Shown piece by piece: positions 7,974 through 16,556 of a DNA stretch of 64,000 nucleotides; the stretch's first letter is position 1; the number at the start of each line of letters is the position of its first letter. Both the position numbers and the translations under genes were made by a program. The DNA is taken from contig NZ_JACJTT010000009.1 in NCBI RefSeq assembly GCF_014698825.1, positions 1 through 64,000 on the forward strand, given 5' to 3'. The DNA is from Richelia sinica FACHB-800. Its GTDB lineage: Bacteria; Cyanobacteriota; Cyanobacteriia; Cyanobacteriales; Nostocaceae. The notes beneath the pieces were generated by a model, which was given only the letters and a program-made list of their open reading frames with translations, made no database searches and was not told the DNA's origin.

Positions 7974-9605
7974 TTACCAAGTCACCAATCCGTCCCATTT
8001 TTCTAATGTTTTCTGACTAATTCCTGGTACTTTATCTACATCTTGTAGAGATGTAAATTTTTTCTTTTGCCTAGCGATAATAATGCGTTGTGCTAATTTT
8101 TCTCCCACACCAGGAAGTTTTTCTAATTCCTCTAGAGTTGCTGTGTTGAGATTAATTTTGGTAGTAAGTAAACTATCAGCAGATGAAGGTTTTTGAATTT
8201 GTGAACATTTTTGTGTTTCTGCATTTACCTTTGCTTGTATTTTGGCAGGTATGCCTAAAACGGCATTGTGATAAAGACGATTAAATTCTCTGGCATAATG
8301 TGCAGCTACAGTGGGATTTTCGATTACTAATAAAGTTTCGTCATTGCCATTATTTGCCGCTTCTGACCAATTGTGTGAACCTGTAATGACTGTTCTATTA
8401 TCAACTAAAGAAAACTTGTGATGTAGCACATCTCCTTTGGCTAATGTTGATACACCTACCGTAGTAATGGGATTTTGCCAGGGACGATTATCCAGTTCAT
8501 ATTTACACTTATCACTCACAGCAAAACCCATCATATCCAAGGCTTCACTATAGTTACGATAGGCAAATTGGGGTTCAATTAAAGCACGAATTTCTACACC
8601 TTGGTTGTGACGATTTTCCAGAATATTCGCTAGACGTTGTTCAGAAAAGACAAATAATGCCAAATCTACAGATTGAGTTGCCGAATCTAATGTTTGACCA
8701 ATTAAACCATTACTGCTTTGATTCCAAGATTGACTAGAAGAAATGGGGGAGAAATTGACAGTAACTTGATGATCACCGAGAATAATTGTTTTAGGCGATC
8801 GCATCGGTTTCTTCACCCCAAATAGACTATCTGGTTGACCACCAGGCCCATCACCCCACATGATGTTAAATTCTTCTGTAAATGCAGTAGCAAGTTCAGG
8901 ACTGTCTATTGTCAGCAAATTATTAGCGTTACCCAAACTACTGGAGTTGGTGAAGTCTCCAAATACGTCACTTAAGGTGAAATTTGCCGAAGTGACAATG
9001 ACAAACCGATTGTCTACAACCACAAACTTATGGTGCATTAAACTACTGCCTTGAGAACCATCAGCAGTATCATCTATCCAAGGAATATTGGCATTTTGAA
9101 TAATTACTAAAGCATCCCTTTGATTGATTTCATTTGGTGTCAGTTGATTATCCTGATTAATATCGACAAACTTTTGAAATTCTTGATAACGTTCCTGTTC
9201 TCTCTTGTCCAGCTTTTGAACTTCCAATGTAGTGAAACTACTCCAAGGACGAGAATAGTTATTTTCTAAAATTAATCTCACCTTAACACCAGCCTTTTGT
9301 TTATCTGCTAATGCTTGAGCAATTTTTGGTAAACGTAATTCCTGTACAGCAACATCCACCGTAGATTTAGCTTGAGAAATAATCTCAATAATTTGCTGTT
9401 CTAAATCATCACCTAAACGGGTTTGTTGACGATATGGTTCTTGATATTCCGTTGATTGGGAATGGTTAAAGTAAACTTTGATCAAGGCATCCTGTGGCAG
9501 TGGTTGCGGACGCTGATTTACAGATTTAACAGATTGGCAACCTGTGAGGGTAAAGAGTAATAAAAATAAATAAGAAAAATATCTGAAGCAGCGAAAAATA
9601 GACAC
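7974..9605 (-). CDS. Phospholipase D-like lipoprotein with EF-hand-like loop and C-terminal helix-hairpin-helix
   Basis: The 543-aa protein starts at GTG 9605 with a lipoprotein signal (LFTLTGC, lipid Cys23). Two HKD motifs of the PLD superfamily are present: MHHKFVVVDNRFVIVTSANF (about residues 190-209) and LHHKFSLVDNRTVITGSHNW (about 398-417). Between the start of domain 1 and its HKD lies DINQDNQLTPNE, which fits an EF-hand calcium loop. The C-terminus (about 485-543) is a ComEA-like helix-hairpin-helix repeat: INLNTATLEELEKLPGVGEK then KVPGISQKTLEKW. PLD proteins of this layout are phosphodiesterases that may act on phospholipid or DNA; the HhH domain favours DNA. Export as a lipoprotein implies periplasmic or surface action. 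Confidence 0.85.
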   Translation of the reverse strand: MSIFRCFRYFSYLFLLLFTLTGCQSVKSVNQRPQPLPQDALIKVYFNHSQSTEYQEPYRQQTRLGDDLEQQIIEIISQAKSTVDVAVQELRLPKIAQALADKQKAGVKVRLILENNYSRPWSSFTTLEVQKLDKREQERYQEFQKFVDINQDNQLTPNEINQRDALVIIQNANIPWIDDTADGSQGSSLMHHKFVVVDNRFVIVTSANFTLSDVFGDFTNSSSLGNANNLLTIDSPELATAFTEEFNIMWGDGPGGQPDSLFGVKKPMRSPKTIILGDHQVTVNFSPISSSQSWNQSSNGLIGQTLDSATQSVDLALFVFSEQRLANILENRHNQGVEIRALIEPQFAYRNYSEALDMMGFAVSDKCKYELDNRPWQNPITTVGVSTLAKGDVLHHKFSLVDNRTVITGSHNWSEAANNGNDETLLVIENPTVAAHYAREFNRLYHNAVLGIPAKIQAKVNAETQKCSQIQKPSSADSLLTTKINLNTATLEELEKLPGVGEKLAQRIIIARQKKKFTSLQDVDKVPGISQKTLEKWDGLVTW

Positions 9606-9798
9606 GGTAATCTGCTACAAGTGAATTGGGAGTGAATGTAATTATTATTCCCCAAATTATGTATGTCTAAGTATGTAGAAAAATAGCTTTACTTAGAAAG
9701 TAAATCATTGATTCTCAGGGTTGTGGAAAAACTCAATCTAGCTGTTGATGCTTTCCCAATTCTATACCAGCGTGTTTACTCACTTAATTATTGGTTAT

Positions 9799-10965
9799 AT
9801 GCAAGTATATTTAGATTACAGTGCAACTACTCCCCCTCGTCCAGAAGCGATCGCTGCTATGCACGCAGTGTTAACTCAACAATGGGGTAATCCCTCCAGT
9901 TTACACGAATGGGGCAATCGTGCAGCTTTAGTAGTAGAACAAGCAAGGATACAGGTTGCGGGACTGATTAATGCTACTCATCCAGAATCGATTATTTTCA
10001 CCTCTGGGGGAACGGAAGCAGATAACTTAGCGATTATGGGTGTAGCTCGATGTTATTCTGTACCCCAACATATAATTATTTCTAATGTCGAACATTCAGC
10101 TATTTCTCAAACTGTAGGAATGTTGGAAAATTGGGGTTGGGAAGTGACTCGGTTGGGTGTGAATAATCGAGGTCGAGTCAATCCCCAAGATTTAACAGCA
10201 GCATTGCGACATAACACTGTGTTGGTATCGGTAATTTATGGACAAAGTGAAGTAGGTACAGTTCAACCAATTGCAGAATTGGGTCAAATTGCCAGAAGAC
10301 ATGGTGCTTTGTTCCATACAGATGCAGTTCAAGCTGCGGGACGCATCCCTCTAGACGTGGAAAATTTGCCAGTAGACCTATTAAGTTTATCTAGCCATAA
10401 ATTATATGGTCCCTTGGGTGCAGGAGCTTTATATGTGCGTCCTGGTGTGGAATTAATGCCATTATTAGGTGGTGGAGGACAAGAAAGAGGACTGCGTTCA
10501 GGAACACAAGCAACACCAGCTATCGCAGGTTTTGGGGTAGCTGCGGAGTTAGCAGCACAGGAATTGGCGGCAGAAAGGGTAAGATTGATAGAGTTGCGCG
10601 ATCGCTTATTTTCACTTTTAGCAGATGTTCCTGGTTTAATTCCCACAGGTGATTTAGTTCATCGCTTACCCCATCATGTTAGTTTTACCCTAGAATATGC
10701 CGATGGTGAAAAACTTAGTGGTAAAACATTAGTGCGTCAGCTAAATTTAGCGGGAATTGGTATTAGTGCTGGTGCAGCTTGCAATAGTGGAAAATTAAAT
10801 CCTAGTCCCATTTTGTTAGCAATGGGTTATTCTGAAAAAGCAGCCTTAGGAGGAATTCGTTTAACCTTGGGAAGAGAGACAACAGTAGCTGATATTGATT
10901 GGACTGCAATAGTTGTAAAACAAGTTTTGCAGAGGTTAACAAATGTGGAATTAGCTATTAGTTAA
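9799..10965 (+). CDS. Cysteine desulfurase family protein (NifS/IscS-like, PLP enzyme)
   Basis: From ATG 9799 the protein starts MQVYLDYSATTPPRPEA, the standard N-terminus of NifS/IscS enzymes; an upstream in-frame ATG at 9745 adds 18 unlikely residues. Family motifs: FTSGGTEADNLAI, HTDAVQAAG, the PLP lysine in LSSHKLYGPLG, GGGQERGLRSGT, and the catalytic Cys in AGAACNSGKLNPS. It should remove sulfur from L-cysteine for Fe-S cluster or thio-modification pathways. A second desulfurase lies at 29759-30940; the two differ around the active Cys. No scaffold (iscU/nifU) gene is adjacent, so which pathway it serves is not shown by context. Confidence 0.9.
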   Translation: MQVYLDYSATTPPRPEAIAAMHAVLTQQWGNPSSLHEWGNRAALVVEQARIQVAGLINATHPESIIFTSGGTEADNLAIMGVARCYSVPQHIIISNVEHSAISQTVGMLENWGWEVTRLGVNNRGRVNPQDLTAALRHNTVLVSVIYGQSEVGTVQPIAELGQIARRHGALFHTDAVQAAGRIPLDVENLPVDLLSLSSHKLYGPLGAGALYVRPGVELMPLLGGGGQERGLRSGTQATPAIAGFGVAAELAAQELAAERVRLIELRDRLFSLLADVPGLIPTGDLVHRLPHHVSFTLEYADGEKLSGKTLVRQLNLAGIGISAGAACNSGKLNPSPILLAMGYSEKAALGGIRLTLGRETTVADIDWTAIVVKQVLQRLTNVELAIS

Positions 10966-10975
10966 TCAGGGAAGA

Positions 10976-10998
10976 GGTGACAGGTGACAGGTGACAGG
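10976..10998. repeat. GGTGACA heptamer repeat (STRR)
   Basis: Three head-to-tail GGTGACA units sit just after the desulfurase stop. The same heptamer is found at 61033-61062 (about four copies) and inverted at 47834-47870 (five copies), each time close after a stop codon, as is usual for Nostoc short tandem repeats. Confidence 0.85.
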
Positions 10999-11107
10999 GA
11001 ATGCTAGGCAAAAGCAGAAAAATCCTCTTGGACAGAGAAAATTTTAGATTTTAGATTGAAGTGAAAAAATTCATACAAAAATCCAAAATCCAAAATTTCA
11101 TCACCTA

Positions 11108-13135
11108 TTACACAGAAATTACTACACCTTCACTTTCATTTGCTAACCTATCGACTGCACAAACTGCATAGGTTCCTGGTTGGACTGTAGCAAAGGTAGT
11201 ACCAGCGGATAAAATGCGCTGAATTGTCCAATTATCACCATTTTGGCGATACAATGTCCAAGAACGTACAGGACGTTCATCACCAGGTTGCCAATTTAAT
11301 TTACCATCTTGAAATTTGAGATTTTTAGGTGGAGAAGGTGGTGTGTTATTTTGCCATGACTGAGTAGGAACTAAAGCAGGTTGGGAATAATAGGAACTAA
11401 ATTCATCTGCAATACCTAGGGTATTTTTTTGTAGGAAACTCATACTAAAAAAGATATTTCCTAGTGCTAATTTACCTGCTAAATTGCGAGTGATTTTAAT
11501 TTGCTTTTCGATTTCTTCGTTTTTCCAAGTTTTACCATCAAGTTTGCTGATATTATTACCAACGTAAATATGGCGTTGTTGAGGATTAATGGATGTCCAC
11601 CATTTCAGCAATGATTCATAACTTTGTTGAGTTTGGTCTGTACGCCAATAAAGTTGGGGTGCTATATAATCAATCCAACCTTGCTCTAACCATTTTTTCG
11701 AGTCTGCATACAAAACATTATAGGCATCTAATCCCGCTATTCCTACTGGTTGCCCAGGACGATAAATACCAAAGGGACTAATACCAAATCTCACATTTGA
11801 CTTAGTAGCTTTAATGCCTTGGGAAAGACGCAACACCATTTGATTGACGTTTTCCCGTCGCCAATCTGCTAGGCTAAGTTTACCCCCACTGGCTCTGTAA
11901 GCAGCGTAGGTTTTATCATCGGGAAAAGATTTACCACTAATAGGATAGGGATAAAAGTAGTCGTCTAGATGAACAGCATCAATATCGTAGCGACGAACAA
12001 CATCAACAATGACATTGTATGCACGGTCTTGAACGACCTTTAAGCCAGGGTCCATCCACAATTGACTCCCCCATTGATAAACTGCTTCGGGGTTGGTGAT
12101 AGCGATGTGAGGACGGACGTTAGGTGAACCTTGGTTACTAGTTTTGGCACGATATGGGTTAAACCAAGCATGAACTTCAATATTGCGTTTATGACATTCA
12201 GCGATCGCATATTCTAAAGGATCATAAAATGGTTCTGGTGCTTTACCCTGAGTTCCACTAATCCAAGCACTCCAAGGTTCCAACCCAGACGCATATACAG
12301 CATCTCCTTCCGGTCGCACCTGCAAAATTAAGGCGTTGAAATTGAGAGATTGTAGTTTTTTAATAATTTCCAGCAGTTCGGCTTTTTGCTGTTCAACAGA
12401 CATTTTCCCTTGAGAGGGCCAGTCACTATTCCACACCGTTGCTATCCATGCACCCCGAAATTCTCGACGATGGCTGACTTTGACTGTCTTGGGTGTAGTT
12501 GGTGTGGTTGGTTTAATCTCCAGTGGAGGAGGAACAACTATGTATTCAGAAGTGATTTTTTCTGCTTTTCCAATTGAGACTAAAGCCTGATAAACCATCA
12601 CTGCTACATCAGCACGAGTCGCGGAAGCTGTAGAGTTGAGTAACTTCAGATTTGGATAATTAGCCACCCAACCGATACGAGTAGCGATCGCTATTTGATT
12701 GGTCCCATAATTGGGAATAGAGGCTGCATCTTGATAAATTTGCCCTAATTTACCCAATAAATCAGGTGCAACCTTACTAGCCACGTCCAAACCATTTACA
12801 GTGGCCACTAAGATATCACCCTTAGATATTTTGTCATTAGGACGAAAAGTGCGATCGGGATAGCCAATCAGAAAACCCGTTTCGCAAACCTTTTGAATAG
12901 CACTTTTAGCCCAGTAATTATCTGGAATATCCGTAAACGGGACATATTCCCGCTTTTTCGTAGGCGTAAAAATAGCTGCAATAATCGCCGCAAACTCAGC
13001 ACGAGTTACAGAATTATTCGGACGGAAAGTCCCATCACGATAACCATTGACAATGCGGCGTTGCGCCAACGCTTGAATGAATAAACGCGCCCAATGGTTT
13101 TGAATATCGGGGAACTGTACAGGACTAGAGACCAT
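11108..13135 (-). CDS. SLH-domain protein with glycosyl-hydrolase-like (GHL10/DUF187) domain
   Basis: The 675-aa protein has three S-layer homology repeats in residues about 5-195 (FPDIQNHWARLFIQAL, GYRDGTFRPNNSVTRAEFAA, then FTDIPDNYWAKSAI and GYPDRTFRPND), a Pro/Thr linker at about 205-225, and a TIM-barrel domain of the GHL10 type: REFRGAWIATVWNSDWPS, ILQVRPEGDAVYAS, EVHAWFNPYRA, VHLDDYFYPY, GISPFGIY, DYIAPQLYWR. The C-terminus (about 590-675) looks like a fibronectin-III-type domain. Related proteins are thought to act on cell-wall glycans. Oddly, no signal peptide is visible before the first SLH repeat, although SLH proteins are normally exported; the true start may differ or export may be unconventional. 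Confidence 0.85.
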   Translation of the reverse strand: MVSSPVQFPDIQNHWARLFIQALAQRRIVNGYRDGTFRPNNSVTRAEFAAIIAAIFTPTKKREYVPFTDIPDNYWAKSAIQKVCETGFLIGYPDRTFRPNDKISKGDILVATVNGLDVASKVAPDLLGKLGQIYQDAASIPNYGTNQIAIATRIGWVANYPNLKLLNSTASATRADVAVMVYQALVSIGKAEKITSEYIVVPPPLEIKPTTPTTPKTVKVSHRREFRGAWIATVWNSDWPSQGKMSVEQQKAELLEIIKKLQSLNFNALILQVRPEGDAVYASGLEPWSAWISGTQGKAPEPFYDPLEYAIAECHKRNIEVHAWFNPYRAKTSNQGSPNVRPHIAITNPEAVYQWGSQLWMDPGLKVVQDRAYNVIVDVVRRYDIDAVHLDDYFYPYPISGKSFPDDKTYAAYRASGGKLSLADWRRENVNQMVLRLSQGIKATKSNVRFGISPFGIYRPGQPVGIAGLDAYNVLYADSKKWLEQGWIDYIAPQLYWRTDQTQQSYESLLKWWTSINPQQRHIYVGNNISKLDGKTWKNEEIEKQIKITRNLAGKLALGNIFFSMSFLQKNTLGIADEFSSYYSQPALVPTQSWQNNTPPSPPKNLKFQDGKLNWQPGDERPVRSWTLYRQNGDNWTIQRILSAGTTFATVQPGTYAVCAVDRLANESEGVVISV

Positions 13136-13270
13136 AGTTCAGAATACAGGAGTTCAGAATACGGAAGTATGGCTAGCGGCACGCTGGGCCAACAGGAGTG
13201 AAAAAATGCCAGAATTGAGCAGCTATCGTCTTAATTATTCTGTAACTCCTGCAACTTCTGCAACTTCTGT
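13131..13270. repeat. Dispersed repeat block (GC-rich unit plus AACTTCTGC 9-mers)
   Basis: CAGAATACAGGAGTTCAGAA is followed by a copy of the GC-rich unit (TATGGCTAGCGGCACGCTGG, 13168-13200) and then AACTCCTGCAACTTCTGCAA near 13247-13270. This is the same pairing of elements as at 2641-2783. It lies just upstream of the SLH gene start and therefore between that gene's promoter region and coding sequence. Confidence 0.75.
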
Positions 13271-13435
13271 CTTCTTCTTTCTGCTGATTTACTTTTTATA
13301 TCCCTGCAAGTCTTCACTCGTCTAGGTTTTAGGTTTATTCAGGAAACCTAAATTACCATCAGATGTCTATTAGACTTATCCGAAAATCAGATTCTTACCC
13401 TTGGTTTACAAGGTTTTGAGATTCATTTTCTTCAG

Positions 13436-13467
13436 CTAAGTGCCTATCTATTGCCACTTAGTTTTTT
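13436..13467 (+). terminator. Intrinsic terminator on the + strand with no gene in front of it
   Basis: CTAAGTG (13436-13442) pairs with CACTTAG (13455-13461) and is followed by six T residues (13462-13467) on the + strand. There is no + strand coding gene between the minus-strand SLH gene start (13135) and this site, so either an unannotated + strand RNA ends here or the structure is the 3' boundary hairpin of the minus-strand tRNA transcript. Confidence 0.5.
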
Positions 13468-13469
13468 AA

Positions 13470-13556
13470 CGGAGAGGGAGGGATTCGAACCCTCGTATAC
13501 ATTGCTGCATAACAGCATTTCCAGTGCTGCGCCTTCAACCACTCGGCCACCTCTCC
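13470..13556 (-). tRNA. tRNA-Ser (anticodon GGA)
   Basis: Read on the minus strand, the 87-nt sequence has acceptor GGAGAGG pairing with CCTCTCC, a D-arm TGGCCGAGTGGTTGAAGGC, an anticodon arm CAGCA-CTGGAAA-TGCTG giving anticodon GGA (codons UCC/UCU), a long class-II variable arm, and a T-arm GGGTTCGAATCCC. Position 73 is G, and CCA is not encoded, as usual in cyanobacteria. Confidence 0.97.
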
Positions 13557-13665
13557 AGGTGTCACGATTTACGATTGTAGAACAAGAAACTAAAAAATGC
13601 AAAGATTTTCTAGAAATTTTTTTACAATAGGTATAACGTCTTAAAATTGCCAATCAAAAACCAAG

Positions 13666-14034
13666 ATGGTTCAGACCCATAAAATTAAAATTCATAATCG
13701 TCAGACGGGTGAATTTCACACCTTAGAAGTGCCAGAAGACCGCTATATTCTGCATACTTCGGAAAATCACGGTATAGAATTACCATTTTCCTGCCGTAAT
13801 GGGGCCTGTACTGCTTGTGCTGTTCGGGTGCTGTCTGGAGAAATTTATCAGCCAGAGGCTGTTGGGCTGTCTCCTGATTTGCGTCGTCAAGGTTATGCTT
13901 TGTTGTGTGTGAGTTATGCAAGGTCTGACTTGGAGGTAGAAACTCAAGATGAAGATGAAGTGTATGAGCTTCAGTTTGGGCAGTATTTTGCTAGGGGTCG
14001 CGTGAGGGCAGGTTTACCCTTAGATGAAGACTAA
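13666..14034 (+). CDS. 2Fe-2S ferredoxin (plant-type fold)
   Basis: The 122-aa protein carries the plant-type cluster motif at Cys43, Cys48, Cys51 and Cys81 (CRNGACTAC then CVSYA). It is longer than photosynthetic PetF (about 98 aa) with an acidic C-terminal extension (about residues 92-122, DEDEVYELQFGQYFARGR). The function is electron transfer to an unknown soluble partner, and the divergence from PetF suggests a specialised role. It overlaps the next gene by 11 bp (ATGAAGACTAA), pointing to translational coupling. Confidence 0.9.
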   Translation: MVQTHKIKIHNRQTGEFHTLEVPEDRYILHTSENHGIELPFSCRNGACTACAVRVLSGEIYQPEAVGLSPDLRRQGYALLCVSYARSDLEVETQDEDEVYELQFGQYFARGRVRAGLPLDED

Positions 14035-14629
14035 AGTTTCCTTGGTGTCAGGGTGGTTAAAGTTACCATCTTTGTTGGTAACTTTTTTGCCATGTTTTGG
14101 TACGGTGATACGAAACATCTTGATATTAGGTTGTCTATTGTTGCTAGTCAGTTGCCAAACTAAAACTGTGTCCACGATGAATCCATCGGAAGTGAAGGTG
14201 GCAAGGGTAGTGAGTGGACAAACTCTAGAGGTTGTAGGTTTAACGGAAACAGCAAATTTAATTTCTCCAGTACGGTTAATTGGTGTAGATGCACCTGATT
14301 TACACCAACGGCCTTGGGGAGAAGATGCAAAAAAATTTCTAGAAACCTTGATTGGTGGTGAACAGACGGCTGTGAAGTTGGAGTTTGATCTAGAAAATCA
14401 AGATAAATTTGGTCGAACTCTGGCCTATGTATGGAAAGATAATGTGTTGTTAAATGAAGAAATGGTAAAGCAAGGTTATGCTTTATTTGGAGGGCGATCG
14501 CCTAATCACAAATATGACACCCGTCTAGACCGTGCCCAACAATGGGCAAGACTAATGGGTCAAGGAATTTGGAGTCCAGAAAAACCCATGCGCCTGACTC
14601 CATCCGAGTTTCGCCGTCTGTATCGGTAG
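14024..14629 (+). CDS. Thermonuclease-like (SNase domain) protein, membrane-anchored or lipoprotein
   Basis: The 201-aa product starts inside the ferredoxin gene. A hydrophobic segment (about residues 18-44, ending LLLLVSCQ) looks like a signal or lipoprotein sequence with Cys44. The SNase domain follows: VARVVSGQTLEVV, SPVRLIGVDAPDLHQRPWGE, KLEFDLENQDKFGRTLAYVW, EEMVKQGYALF, and RLMGQGIWSPE. Staphylococcal nuclease relatives cut DNA and RNA with calcium; here Asp in GVDAP and Arg in KFGRTLAYV are conserved. Placement after a ferredoxin is not functionally explained. The long pre-domain N-terminus leaves the exact start uncertain. Confidence 0.85.
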   Translation: MKTKVSLVSGWLKLPSLLVTFLPCFGTVIRNILILGCLLLLVSCQTKTVSTMNPSEVKVARVVSGQTLEVVGLTETANLISPVRLIGVDAPDLHQRPWGEDAKKFLETLIGGEQTAVKLEFDLENQDKFGRTLAYVWKDNVLLNEEMVKQGYALFGGRSPNHKYDTRLDRAQQWARLMGQGIWSPEKPMRLTPSEFRRLYR

Positions 14630-14706
14630 TCAAACAAAGAACAGGGAGATAAGGAAGCAGAGGAAATTATTTTTCCTCATCACTCGTCACTAATCACCAA
14701 TCATCA

Positions 14707-15519
14707 ATGACCAATTTACAAATTTTTTTAGATATTGCTTCAGCCGCAGCTTTAGCTGCTGGTACAGTATTGCAAGATTATTTGGGTCAACTAGAAGACT
14801 CAGTTACAGAAAAAGGCCGTCCTGGTGATTTAGTTACGGCTGCTGATAAAGCATCGGAAAAAGTGATTTTGGAAGTTTTACATCGTCACTTGCCCCACCA
14901 CTCGATTTTGGCTGAGGAATCTGGCAAAATTGGCGACCAAGATAATGAATATTTGTGGGCTATTGACCCCCTGGATGGCACTACTAACTACGCCCATCAA
15001 TATCCCTGCTTTGCTGTGTCTATTGGTTTATTGATTGGGGGTATTCCTCAGGTAGGGGTGATTTATGATCCATTCCATAACGAATTATTTCAAGCTGCGG
15101 CTGGTTTAGGGGCTACACGCAACCGTCGCCCCATGAAAGTTTCTCAAACCGCTGAATTAAGTAAAAGTCTATTGGTAACGGGATTTGCCTATGATAGACG
15201 GGAAACTACGGATAATAACTACGCAGAATTTTGTCACCTCACCCATCAAACTCAAGGAGTAAGAAGAGGTGGTGCTGCATCCCTTGATTTGGCTTATGTT
15301 GCCTGTGGGCGTGTGGATGGATATTGGGAGAGAGGGATTGCCCCTTGGGATGTGGCTGCTGGTATAATTTTAGTGAAGGAAGCAGGAGGGCAAGTCTCCG
15401 CCTATGATGGTAGTCCAGTCAAGATAGAATCTGGTAGACTCCTAGCAACTAATGGTCATATTCACAACAAGCTGAGTCAAGAATTAATCAACGTTCCCCC
15501 TTTATCAACGTGGTGCTAG
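14707..15519 (+). CDS. Inositol monophosphatase family phosphatase (possible histidinol-phosphatase)
   Basis: The 270-aa product has the full metal-site set of the IMPase family: Glu70/Glu71 in ILAEESG, DPLDGTTNYAH (Asp87, Asp90), and APWDVAAG near residue 220. It should be a Mg-dependent, Li-sensitive sugar- or alcohol-phosphate phosphatase in the cytoplasm. Two genes downstream lies hisZ; since several bacteria use an IMPase-family enzyme as histidinol-phosphatase, histidine synthesis is a reasonable alternative to inositol phosphate as its pathway. That is inference from position only. The start follows a short repeat-like stretch (CACTAATCACCAATCATCAATG). Confidence 0.88.
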   Translation: MTNLQIFLDIASAAALAAGTVLQDYLGQLEDSVTEKGRPGDLVTAADKASEKVILEVLHRHLPHHSILAEESGKIGDQDNEYLWAIDPLDGTTNYAHQYPCFAVSIGLLIGGIPQVGVIYDPFHNELFQAAAGLGATRNRRPMKVSQTAELSKSLLVTGFAYDRRETTDNNYAEFCHLTHQTQGVRRGGAASLDLAYVACGRVDGYWERGIAPWDVAAGIILVKEAGGQVSAYDGSPVKIESGRLLATNGHIHNKLSQELINVPPLSTWC

Positions 15520-15608
15520 GCAACGATTATATAAAAGCTGACCACTGAAGGATTTCAGTACGGTCAGTGCAAACACATATAAATTCTAATAGGGTGTAAG
15601 CCTCTCCT

Positions 15609-16556
15609 ATGTATTTACAAATAGAAACTGGATTATTTAAATATGATTTGATAGACCATTACGCAATTTTGGGAGTACCAGTTGATGCGGATGGGAAAGA
15701 AATTCGTAAACGTTATCTGCAAATAGCTAGGCGCTTACATCCAGATAAATTTCAGCCTGGAAGCGATAGTGATAAGGAAGTAGCGAGTGAATTATTGTCT
15801 AAGTTGGTGAATCCAGCTTATGAAAAATTATCTGGAGAACGGAACCGGGTAGAGTATTTGTTAGTGTTGTCGCAAACTAGTAGGCGTTTAATTCAAGATG
15901 CAGATAACTTGCCAATTAATACAGAATTGGCACAAAATTTAATGGCAGCTAGCAATGTTGAGACATTGTACAAAAGTGCGATCGCCAAAATTGCCGAAAC
16001 TCAATATGACCAACTGTCAGAAGCCAGGCAGATGATTGCTCAGGTGAGTGAGTTAAATTTAGTCTACCTGATGAAGAACGCAGGTAAAATCATCGCTCAA
16101 CCGCAAACAAGCCCACAGTCATTTACTAATGCTCCAGCACCAACAAGTAATACTCCACCAGCCCCAACCCAATCTCCCATACAAGTATCTGTGGTAGAAC
16201 AATACTTACGCCGGGCCCAAACCTTAATTGAGAAAAACCAATTTGCCCAAGCCAAAGTAGAATTGCAAGATGCCTTGAAGTTAGAGCCAAAAAATCATCG
16301 TAGCCATAGCTTGATGGCTGTGGTATATTTGCGGCAAAATCAACTGAAAATGGCGAAAGTTCACTTTGATAACGCACTGAAACTCAATCCTAAAGACAAA
16401 CTGGCTTTGGAATGGAAACCAAAAGTTGATAAAGCTTTAGGCATTAAACCCAGTGATAATCAAGTGAAAACCTCTCCACAATCTGGAGAAAAGCAACCAG
16501 AAAAATCTGGAAGTGGCGGTTTATTTGGCGGTTTGTTTGGCGGGAAGAAAAAATAA
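15609..16556 (+). CDS. J-domain (DnaJ-like) protein with TPR repeats
   Basis: The 315-aa product has an N-terminal J domain (about residues 16-80, DHYAILGVPVDADG; HPD motif at 44-46), a middle helical part, a Pro/Thr linker (about 160-190) and two TPR units at about 195-265 (RAQTLIEKNQFAQAKVELQD, then LMAVVYLRQNQLKMAKVHFD). It ends in a glycine-rich basic tail GGLFGGLFGGKKK. J proteins stimulate Hsp70 ATPase and deliver clients; the TPRs probably bind a partner. The stop codon overlaps the hisZ start by one base (TAATG), so the two are translated from one message. Confidence 0.9.
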   Translation: MYLQIETGLFKYDLIDHYAILGVPVDADGKEIRKRYLQIARRLHPDKFQPGSDSDKEVASELLSKLVNPAYEKLSGERNRVEYLLVLSQTSRRLIQDADNLPINTELAQNLMAASNVETLYKSAIAKIAETQYDQLSEARQMIAQVSELNLVYLMKNAGKIIAQPQTSPQSFTNAPAPTSNTPPAPTQSPIQVSVVEQYLRRAQTLIEKNQFAQAKVELQDALKLEPKNHRSHSLMAVVYLRQNQLKMAKVHFDNALKLNPKDKLALEWKPKVDKALGIKPSDNQVKTSPQSGEKQPEKSGSGGLFGGLFGGKKK

